A stretch of DNA of 5,677 nucleotides, from assembly GCA_934716785.1 (NCBI GenBank), contig CAKUYM010000292.1, forward strand, positions 1 to 5,677. Direction: 5' to 3'. How positions within the stretch are numbered: the stretch's first letter is position 1; every line of letters begins with the position of its first letter. The stretch is from an uncultured Bacteroides sp. GTDB taxonomy: Bacteria > Bacteroidota > Bacteroidia > Bacteroidales > Bacteroidaceae. Of this stretch, positions 1 to 5,677 are shown one piece after another. Under the pieces are notes generated by a model. It did not search any database. It was not told the origin of the DNA and worked only from the letters and a program-made list of their open reading frames with translations. Made by a program: the position numbers and the translations under genes.

Positions 1-1
1 C

Positions 2-955
2 TACAATCCGTTCCGTGATGTGTGGGCATTGAGCATGCGTTATGGGACAAAAGTCTCTTCCCGTTCACGCAGCTATTTGGAAAATAAAGACCCCGAAATG
101 GCAGTAAGTTTCGCACATCGTATCCGAAAAGGAGTGCCGGACAAGAATATGGTCTACTGGTTTACTCCGAGCGATAAAGAGCCGCGTCATCCGGAGTTTC
201 CGGAAGTCGACCCCGGTATTTACAATTTTGATGCCATTGCTTACGAAAGTATCATGTTGGGACTTTACAGTGTATGGCAGGGACCGGAGAATGGAGTCTG
301 CGCCAAACTGGGGATTCAGAAAAAGAATGAAATCTTTCTAGGGTATAGCCGTGACGGCTTCCATTTCTACCGTCCTTCTTTCAAGCCTTTTATGGCAGTG
401 AATGAGACGGAAGGAGCATGGAACTGGGGAAATATGCAGTCTATCAACGGAGTGCCTCTGGTAGTAGGAGATTCACTTTATTTCTATTCCAGCGGACGCC
501 AAAGGAACAAGATTATGTGGGATAGCTACACATCTACCGGACTGGCTACTTTGCGCAGGGATGGTTTTGTATCCATGCATGGAGATAAGGACGGTTATCT
601 GCTGACGGAGAAGATTCGTTTTGACGGCAAGCATCTTTTTATCAATGCGGATGTAAAAGGTAGCCTGAGCGTAGAAATCCTGGATGAAGATGGGAAACCA
701 TTGGAAGGATTTACCCGGAAAGACTGTGTGCCGGTGAAGAAAACGGATAAGACAAAACAATTGGTCACATGGAAGAAACACCGGGATATGGCATCACTCG
801 TCGGGAAGGCTGTCCGACTGAAATTCTATCTGGATAACGCTGATATATACGCATTTTGGATTTCTCCGTGGCAAACGGGCGAAAGCTGCGGATATACAAG
901 CGGCGGCGGGCCAGGACTGTCAGCTAGCGGCATAGATGTCCTTACAAACCAATAA
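2..955 (+). CDS. Secreted beta-propeller glycoside-hydrolase-like protein, 3' part (paralogue 1 of 3)
   Basis: The reading frame is open from the left edge (first full codon at base 2) to a TAA at 953-955, so 317 codons are present and the true start lies outside. The GTG at 20 is not the start: codons before it (YNPFRD) align with the interior of the gene at 4279 (YDPFRK at residues 195-200). By that alignment about 194 N-terminal residues are missing and the full protein would be near 510 aa. Visible parts are a propeller-like body (to about residue 190) with the family signatures YESIMLG, WQGPEN, GYSRDGF, GDSLYFY and LRRDGFVSM, then a beta-sandwich-like C-terminal domain (about 199-290). 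A glycine-rich tail follows (about 293-312, GES..GYT.GGGPGL). From memory, related proteins in Bacteroidetes and Planctomycetes are usually annotated as hypothetical or GH32/GH43-like; enzymatic activity is inferred. The N-terminal region, where acidic candidates for catalysis lie in the paralogues, is not visible here. Confidence 0.9.
   Translation, partial: YNPFRDVWALSMRYGTKVSSRSRSYLENKDPEMAVSFAHRIRKGVPDKNMVYWFTPSDKEPRHPEFPEVDPGIYNFDAIAYESIMLGLYSVWQGPENGVCAKLGIQKKNEIFLGYSRDGFHFYRPSFKPFMAVNETEGAWNWGNMQSINGVPLVVGDSLYFYSSGRQRNKIMWDSYTSTGLATLRRDGFVSMHGDKDGYLLTEKIRFDGKHLFINADVKGSLSVEILDEDGKPLEGFTRKDCVPVKKTDKTKQLVTWKKHRDMASLVGKAVRLKFYLDNADIYAFWISPWQTGESCGYTSGGGPGLSASGIDVLTNQ
275..291 (+). repeat. 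17-bp exact match between paralogues 1 and 3 (copy A)
   Basis: This encodes WQGPE(N) and is identical to bases 5134-5150; the equivalent site in gene 2 differs at several third positions. It is a conserved coding motif of paralogous genes, not a mobile repeat. Confidence 0.6.
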
Positions 956-968
956 AAAGTAAATAACT
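956..968 (+). promoter_or_regulatory. A-rich translation leader between genes 1 and 2
   Basis: This 13-bp spacer contains only A, T, G and one C (AAAGTAAATAACT) and no purine-rich Shine-Dalgarno core. A/T-rich leaders without GGAGG are typical of Bacteroidetes, so it supports ATG 969 as the start of gene 2. It is too short for a promoter or terminator, which argues for co-transcription with gene 1. Confidence 0.4.
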
Positions 969-2681
969 ATGAAACGTTTATTTTATATACTACTATTCTT
1001 CCTGCCTTGTATGCTGATAGCTTGCGGTGGTAGTGATGATACTCCGGGTGGAGACAATAATCCCCCGGTCGTGGTTCCGCCTGACGAAGAGCCGGTAGAT
1101 TCACGGTTATTGTACAACGGGATTCGTCTGCCCGAACAGTGGCCGCCGGTACGTTCATCTTCGTCTGAACTGGAAAAGGGAATGTCACCTTTTTATCTGT
1201 CGGATAAACCTTCTGTTATTAATATCTCGGTAGGACGCCAGTTATTTGTAGACAATTTCTTGATAGAATCCACTAATCTGAAACGTACGTTCTATTATCC
1301 TGAATATTATTCAGGCAATCCGATACTGACACCAGAACAGGATTGGGAGAAAACCGGAACAAAAGGTGCGGCATTCGCCGCTCCTTTCAGCGACGGGGTA
1401 TGGTATGACGAAAAGGAAGGAAAATACAAAATGTGGTACATGGCAGGTGGTGGCTCCTATGCAACTAGCGGAGCAGGAGTGACTTGTTATGCGGAATCAA
1501 CGGACGGTATTCACTGGACAAAACCCACTCTTTCCGTTGTAGCCGGAACAAATATCGTTGACTATAACTCAGAACGTGACGCGTCTGTTATTTGGCTGGA
1601 TAAACAGGAAGGTAATGCTTCGAAAAGATACAAGATGTTTTTAGTTGCCCGTGAATCCGGGAAATGGAGATACCATTACAAGACTTCCCCGGACGGCAAA
1701 GTCTGGCGTGCCGCAGTTCAATCGGAACCGATTGCCGACCGTTCAACAGTATATAAAAATCCTTTCAGAAACGTTTGGGTATATAGTATGCGGCATAATG
1801 TTCGGCTGGATGCGAATAAGCTGGTACGTGCGAGAGATTATAATGAAAACGCCGATCCGGAAGCTGGAACAAAGAAAGCGGAAGCATTATTGAGTGCATT
1901 CTGGTTTGGTCCGTGGGCTAATGAGCAACACCATACAGACTATCCGAATATAGTGCCTGCGATATATAATCAGGATGCCACGCCTTATGAAAGCATTATG
2001 CTGGGATTCTTCTCCGTTTGGCAAGGGCCGGAAAATGATGTTTGTGCTTCGGACAACGTAATCAAGAGAAATCAAGTTATGGTAGGATATAGCCGTGACG
2101 GTTACAGTTGGTTCCGTGAGGATATGAATCCTTTCCATGCCGTAAATACGACCACCTCGGACGCATGGAATCAAGGTAACCTGCAATCCGTAGCCGGAGC
2201 ACCGTTAATAGTAGGTGACAAACTCTATTTCTATCTGAGCGGTCGTCGTTTGAGAGGCACTCAAGAGATTACCACTACCGGGCTTGCCATGCTTCGTCGC
2301 GATGGATTTGCATCTATGAAAGGAACAGGAGAGTTGCAAACTTCCTTACTGAAATTTGACGGTTCCTACTTCTTTGTCAATGCCAATGTCGCGGGAGAAA
2401 TGAAAGTGGAACTTTTAGATTCCAATAATAAAGTAATCGAAGGATTCTCAAAAGATGAGTGCAAAGCCTTTAAAGGGGATAATGTAAAAGCGAAGATAGA
2501 ATGGACAGGAAACGCTTCGTTAACCTCTTTGAAGGACAAACAACTGAAAGTGAAATTCTATATTGATAACGGTGAAATATTTGCTTTTTGGATTTCTCCT
2601 TCTGCGAATGGAGAGAGTATGGGATATACCGCTGGCGGAGGTCCCGGGTTGAATATTTCCGGAATAGATAAAACCAATTAA
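969..2681 (+). CDS. Surface lipoprotein, beta-propeller glycoside-hydrolase-like (paralogue 2 of 3)
   Basis: This complete 570-aa protein has a lipoprotein signal: KR at 2-3, a hydrophobic core, and lipobox LIAC with Cys19. The following GGSDD resembles the acidic lipoprotein export signal of Bacteroidetes, suggesting the outer-membrane surface. Residues 20-85 form a Pro/Gly/acid-rich linker absent from gene 4. The propeller-like body starts near GRQLFVD (89-95). Acidic positions shared with gene 4 are D95 (FVD), D147 (GVWYDE), E176 (CYAES) and D204 (RD.SV). E341 (YESIMLG) and E355 (WQGPEN) are shared with both genes 1 and 4. These are candidate active-site residues only. A C-terminal beta-sandwich-like domain spans about 455-543 and the GES.GYT.GGGPGL tail about 548-567. 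The canonical GH32 WMNDPNG motif is absent. Relation to the five-bladed GH32/43 fold is inferred from repeated motifs such as YAESTDGIHW, YKTSPDGKVW and GYSRDGYSW. The start ATG is well placed for the signal peptide. Confidence 0.92.
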   Translation: MKRLFYILLFFLPCMLIACGGSDDTPGGDNNPPVVVPPDEEPVDSRLLYNGIRLPEQWPPVRSSSSELEKGMSPFYLSDKPSVINISVGRQLFVDNFLIESTNLKRTFYYPEYYSGNPILTPEQDWEKTGTKGAAFAAPFSDGVWYDEKEGKYKMWYMAGGGSYATSGAGVTCYAESTDGIHWTKPTLSVVAGTNIVDYNSERDASVIWLDKQEGNASKRYKMFLVARESGKWRYHYKTSPDGKVWRAAVQSEPIADRSTVYKNPFRNVWVYSMRHNVRLDANKLVRARDYNENADPEAGTKKAEALLSAFWFGPWANEQHHTDYPNIVPAIYNQDATPYESIMLGFFSVWQGPENDVCASDNVIKRNQVMVGYSRDGYSWFREDMNPFHAVNTTTSDAWNQGNLQSVAGAPLIVGDKLYFYLSGRRLRGTQEITTTGLAMLRRDGFASMKGTGELQTSLLKFDGSYFFVNANVAGEMKVELLDSNNKVIEGFSKDECKAFKGDNVKAKIEWTGNASLTSLKDKQLKVKFYIDNGEIFAFWISPSANGESMGYTAGGGPGLNISGIDKTN

Positions 2682-2684
2682 AAA

Positions 2685-4256
2685 ATGAATACTATGAACA
2701 GATTAGCTTATTTATTATCATTGATTTGTATTCTTGCATTTTCTTCTTGCGAAGAGGATAAGGTATATTATCACACTGCGGCAAAGGCAGACTTTACCAT
2801 TGGTGAGAATATGTACGAACTGGGACAGACCGCTGTTTTTAAAGATGCTTCCATACCCGATGAAGGAAGCCGGATAGTAGCATGGTTATGGGAGTTTGGC
2901 GATACAAAAAAATCCGTCTCGACGGAACAGAATCCAACTTTCGTTTATCAATCGGACGGTACATTTACCATTAAACTGACGGTGACTGATGATAACGGCT
3001 TGAGCGCGACAGCCAAGAAAGACCTTACCATCTTGGATCCCGCTAAAGCAATCAATGTAATGTGGCAGAAAGAAATGGGCGGACCTATTGAAAGTACAGT
3101 CTCACCTGCATTGTCGGCTGACGGTAAAACGGTTTATATGATTACCGACCAGACTTCCACAGGAGCATTTGACGTGAAACTTTATGCTTATGATACGGAA
3201 AATGGGACACAAAAATGGGCATTTGACGTAACTGCCAACATGAATGAACTGAATCCGGGTGGTGGGGCAAGCATGGTATATGCAAGTCCGGTAGTAGGCC
3301 CGAATGGAGATGTGTATATTGTGGTCCGCGATTTAAAGCCGGCTACCACTGAACATCCCCGTGCTTTATTCTTATTTGCCATAGGAAGCAATGGTAGTAG
3401 AAAATGGGCATACAAAGCTGCCGATTCTAATTTATATGCTGTTACTCCGGCTATTGACGCATCTGGTAATATCTACTTCGGACATAGAGGAAAGAAACTA
3501 ATCGTATTAAGTCCTGCCGGTAATGTAGTCAAAGAAATAGCTTTAGATGTAGAAGTGTTGTCCGGTATGTCTCTGTCCAAAGACGGAACTGTCTATTTCG
3601 GCTCTTCCAAGAATACGGGGTATTTCGGTTATGATTTTGCTACCGGTACTCAAAAGTTTGTCTATCAGAAAGATTTGGGTGGTACAGCATTGAAAGGAAA
3701 CTCGTACACAGTAGGAACGGACGGAACTATTTATACCGTAGCCGAACTGACATCAGGTGGCGCCATCATAGCTCTGAATCCTGACGGAACGGAAAAATGG
3801 GTGTACAAGACTCCGGGAGCCATTGTTAACGGTGGTGTTGTGATTGGTACGGATGGAACGCTTTATGCCAACGGTGGAAATACTGTTGCCGGTGAAGCTT
3901 CGGCAGGTGTTTTCGCTTTGAATTCGGACGGTTCTTTAAAATGGCATTATGCTACAACGGAGGACGTTAGCAACTGCGTGCCAATCATCGATAACAGAGG
4001 ATATATCCACATCATTTCGGACAAAGCCATCTATTATATTGTGAAACAAGACGGTAGTTTGCTTGCATCCGCCGAATTAGGAGTTAAATGTACCTCCAGT
4101 CCGGTAATGGATTCAAGAGGATATTTATATATCGGCATAGAAGCTGTCGCAGGTGCATCTGATATGGTATGTATCTCATCTGGAGCTACTTCCTATGCAG
4201 CTTCTGCATGGCCGATGAAAGGCCAGAATCCGCAACGGACAGGTTTGCAAAAGTAA
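2685..4256 (+). CDS. PKD-domain lipoprotein with eight-repeat PQQ/BamB-like beta-propeller
   Basis: This complete 523-aa protein has a lipoprotein signal with Cys22 (FSSC) followed by EEDK, an acidic stretch compatible with surface export. A second ATG at 2694 (Met4) could also be the start and would leave the signal intact. A PKD (polycystic-kidney-disease-type Ig-like) domain spans about residues 35-117 and has the hallmark WEFGD at 69-73 and the terminal TVTDDNG segment. Residues about 125-500 hold eight repeats of the form DG.(I/V/L)Y....(A/L)...(D/N)G..KW.Y, for example at 344-376 and 386-424. The WQKE strand at 127-130 probably closes the ring. The end (WPMKGQNPQRTG, 509-520) is the usual C-terminal signature of this propeller class. 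Nothing shows that it binds PQQ or is a dehydrogenase; a glycan-binding, scaffold or display role fits the context better. It begins 3 bp after the stop of gene 2, implying coupled expression. Confidence 0.93.
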   Translation: MNTMNRLAYLLSLICILAFSSCEEDKVYYHTAAKADFTIGENMYELGQTAVFKDASIPDEGSRIVAWLWEFGDTKKSVSTEQNPTFVYQSDGTFTIKLTVTDDNGLSATAKKDLTILDPAKAINVMWQKEMGGPIESTVSPALSADGKTVYMITDQTSTGAFDVKLYAYDTENGTQKWAFDVTANMNELNPGGGASMVYASPVVGPNGDVYIVVRDLKPATTEHPRALFLFAIGSNGSRKWAYKAADSNLYAVTPAIDASGNIYFGHRGKKLIVLSPAGNVVKEIALDVEVLSGMSLSKDGTVYFGSSKNTGYFGYDFATGTQKFVYQKDLGGTALKGNSYTVGTDGTIYTVAELTSGGAIIALNPDGTEKWVYKTPGAIVNGGVVIGTDGTLYANGGNTVAGEASAGVFALNSDGSLKWHYATTEDVSNCVPIIDNRGYIHIISDKAIYYIVKQDGSLLASAELGVKCTSSPVMDSRGYLYIGIEAVAGASDMVCISSGATSYAASAWPMKGQNPQRTGLQK

Positions 4257-4278
4257 GTAGTTTAAAATGTAGACGATT
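4257..4278 (+). promoter_or_regulatory. Leader of gene 4, containing an ATG-TAG start-stop
   Basis: The 22-bp spacer between genes 3 and 4 is A/T-rich with no Shine-Dalgarno core, no hairpin and no recognisable Bacteroides promoter (TTTG/TAnnTTTG). An ATG at 4267 is followed at once by TAG, so it cannot start a protein. ATG 4279 is the first usable start and leads directly into a good signal peptide. The spacer is consistent with continuation of the same transcript. Confidence 0.35.
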
Positions 4279-5677
4279 ATGAAGAAATATTCTTTATTGG
4301 CAGTTTTCTTATTATTAATGTGCAATGTTTCGGTATGCGGGCAAACAGGACGTATCCTTTTTGTGGATACAACATTCATTGAGAAAACAAATCTGCAACG
4401 AATACATCATTCCCCCGTCTATTATTCAGGCAATCCTGTATTGAAGGCTGATAAAAAATGGGAGTTGAATATAAATGGTGACCCTTATGCCGCCCCTTTT
4501 AGCGGTGGCGTATGGTATGATGAGGAAGAGCAAAAATTCAAGATGTGGTATTCTGCCGGTGGCGGGAAGTTATTAGGGCTCGTCACTTGCTATGCAGAGT
4601 CGTTCGACGGGAAAGTCTGGATAAAACCGGAGCTGGACGTTGTTCCGGGAACCAATATCGTAGATACATTAGAGCATGATTGCGTTTCCGTGTTGCTTGA
4701 TAAATTTGAGAAAGACCGGACGAAGCGTTATAAAATGTTTGTTGTAGAATTTAATAATCGCTTCACAGTCAGCATGAAACTCAAATATTCTTCTGACGGA
4801 ATCCATTGGAGTGAGCCGAAAGCTCTTTCGGGAGAATTGTACGACCGTTGTGCGGCTTATTACGACCCGTTTCGCAAGAAATATGTCCTGTCATTGAAAA
4901 CCATAAATGGAGTGTATAGGCGTTCACGCAATTATTTGGAACATGAAGATCCGGAAATGCTGGTTAGCCTGGCACATAGGATATATGACAACAAGAGTGA
5001 TAAGTTTATCCGTTATTGGTTTAATGCCGATGACGACGATCCGCGTCATCCTCAATTTCCCGAACTGCGTCCACAGATATACAATCATGAAGCAATGCCG
5101 TATGAGGACTGTATATTAGGCTACTTCACCGTTTGGCAGGGACCGGAGAACAACGTTTGTGACAGTCTGAACATTCAAAAAAGGAATGAAGTCCTGATAG
5201 GTTGGAGCAAAGACGGTTTTCATTGGAACCGGGAAAACAAGAAACCATTTCTTCCTGTCAGTGAGGACTTTCATGCATGGAATGCAGGCAATGTACAGTC
5301 TACTGCGGGTAGCCCTCTGATAGTCGGAGACTCTCTTTATTTTTATGTCAGTGGACGCTATAACAGCAAGCCGAAACATGATTCCAATTTTGCCACAGGA
5401 CTTGCGATGCTTCGTCGTGATGGTTTTGTTTCGATGCGGGCAGGAAGAAAAGAAGGATATATAGAAATAAAAACTCAGATTCCGGCAAATGGAAACTATT
5501 TGTTTGTAAATGCAGATGTGAAGGGAACTTTAGCGGTAGAAGTGTTGGATGATAACGGTCAGCCAATGGAAGGATTTACAAAGAAAGACTGCATATCAAT
5601 GAAAAAATCGGTTAAAACGAAACAGATGTTTTCATGGGAAAAACATCCAGGCGTAACATCACTGGTGGGGAAAACAG
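4279..5677 (+). CDS. Secreted beta-propeller glycoside-hydrolase-like protein, 5' part (paralogue 3 of 3)
   Basis: The frame is open from ATG 4279 to the right edge, with 466 full codons and no stop. Alignment with gene 1 predicts about 47 further residues, giving about 513 aa. The signal peptide (KK at 2-3, LLAVFLLLM core) probably ends near VCG/QT at 21-22. Cys20 is preceded by VSV, a poor lipobox, and is not followed by the acidic run seen in genes 2 and 3, so a soluble periplasmic or secreted protein is more likely. The mature part starts directly with GRILFVD. Acidic residues matching gene 2 are D30, D81, E107, D134, E276 and E290. The segment SRNYLEHEDPEM...AHRI (216-235) is shared with gene 1 but not gene 2. 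The C-terminal domain begins near 397 and is cut off. Over a 59-residue stretch (408-466) I count 36 identities with gene 1. Function is inferred as glycan hydrolysis of unknown specificity. Confidence 0.93.
   Translation, partial: MKKYSLLAVFLLLMCNVSVCGQTGRILFVDTTFIEKTNLQRIHHSPVYYSGNPVLKADKKWELNINGDPYAAPFSGGVWYDEEEQKFKMWYSAGGGKLLGLVTCYAESFDGKVWIKPELDVVPGTNIVDTLEHDCVSVLLDKFEKDRTKRYKMFVVEFNNRFTVSMKLKYSSDGIHWSEPKALSGELYDRCAAYYDPFRKKYVLSLKTINGVYRRSRNYLEHEDPEMLVSLAHRIYDNKSDKFIRYWFNADDDDPRHPQFPELRPQIYNHEAMPYEDCILGYFTVWQGPENNVCDSLNIQKRNEVLIGWSKDGFHWNRENKKPFLPVSEDFHAWNAGNVQSTAGSPLIVGDSLYFYVSGRYNSKPKHDSNFATGLAMLRRDGFVSMRAGRKEGYIEIKTQIPANGNYLFVNADVKGTLAVEVLDDNGQPMEGFTKKDCISMKKSVKTKQMFSWEKHPGVTSLVGKT
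5134..5150 (+). repeat. 17-bp exact match between paralogues 1 and 3 (copy B)
   Basis: This is the second copy of the match at 275-291, in the same codon frame. Together with the near-identical stretches at 62-82 and 4921-4941, it shows that genes 1 and 4 keep recognisable similarity at the DNA level. Confidence 0.6.

Noticed and set aside
473..781. Minus-strand open frame of 102 codons inside gene 1
   Set aside because: It lies wholly antisense to a well-conserved coding region and has no recognisable domain; the + strand frame explains the sequence.
20..955. Gene 1 as a complete short gene starting at GTG 20
   Set aside because: Codons before position 20 continue the alignment with gene 4, and there is no signal peptide, so it is a fragment cut by the window edge.
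967..1188. Minus-strand open frame of 73 codons over the start of gene 2
   Set aside because: It is antisense to the signal peptide and linker of gene 2, with low-complexity composition and no supporting motif.
1645..1893. Plus-strand open frame of 82 codons within gene 2, different phase
   Set aside because: It is an out-of-frame shadow of the conserved propeller sequence and has no leader or domain of its own.
1887..2186. Minus-strand open frame of 99 codons inside gene 2
   Set aside because: It overlaps the most conserved motifs of the family (YESIMLG, WQGPEN) in antisense; the open frame is a by-product of codon use.
2787..4256. Gene 3 as a PQQ-dependent alcohol/glucose dehydrogenase or as BamB itself
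   Set aside because: A PKD domain at the N-terminus and no visible dehydrogenase-type motifs argue against both; only the repeat fold is shared.
4257..4278. Possible terminator or internal promoter between genes 3 and 4
   Set aside because: There is no inverted repeat with a T-run and no TAnnTTTG-type element in this 22-bp spacer.
4176..4379. Minus-strand open frame across the gene 3/gene 4 junction
   Set aside because: It spans the end of gene 3 and the signal peptide of gene 4. Its hydrophobic-looking stretch comes from A/T-rich antisense codons.
4907..5119. Plus-strand open frame of 70 codons
   Set aside because: It is in a different phase from gene 4, whose frame is continuous and conserved through this stretch.
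5116..5566. Two minus-strand open frames of 87 and 72 codons
   Set aside because: Both are antisense to gene 4 where it matches genes 1 and 2 closely; neither has a recognisable domain.

Overview
The window looks like part of a Bacteroidetes genome, most likely a gut-type Bacteroides or a close relative. The reasons are the moderate GC content, the A-rich leaders without a strong Shine-Dalgarno sequence, and the lipoprotein signals followed by acidic residues. The gene content also fits: secreted, carbohydrate-enzyme-like proteins beside a PKD/beta-propeller lipoprotein, as in polysaccharide utilization loci. The genus is inferred from style, not from a marker gene.

The whole window is coding on the + strand and is occupied by four tightly packed genes. 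(1) 2-955: the 3' part of a secreted, beta-propeller glycoside-hydrolase-like protein, cut by the left edge. (2) 969-2681: a complete lipoprotein paralogue of gene 1, 570 aa. (3) 2685-4256: a 523-aa lipoprotein with one PKD domain and an eight-repeat PQQ/BamB-like beta-propeller. (4) 4279-5677: a third paralogue of gene 1 with a signal peptide, cut by the right edge. It is open to the end of the window and has 466 codons present. Gaps between genes are 13, 3 and 22 bp. No terminator or convincing promoter lies between them, so they are probably one transcript.

Genes 1, 2 and 4 share the same architecture: a propeller-like body, then a beta-sandwich-like C-terminal domain. Where the C-terminus is visible (genes 1 and 2), both end in a matching glycine-rich tail. 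Genes 1 and 4 are clearly closer to each other than either is to gene 2, which lies between them. Genes 2 and 3 carry lipobox cysteines followed by acidic residues, suggesting surface display. Gene 4 has an ordinary signal peptide, suggesting a periplasmic or secreted protein. A reasonable working model is a glycan-processing operon in which a surface enzyme and a surface PKD-propeller protein work with related soluble enzymes. The substrate cannot be read from the sequence. No SusC/SusD pair, regulator, transposase, RNA gene or CRISPR array is present in the window.
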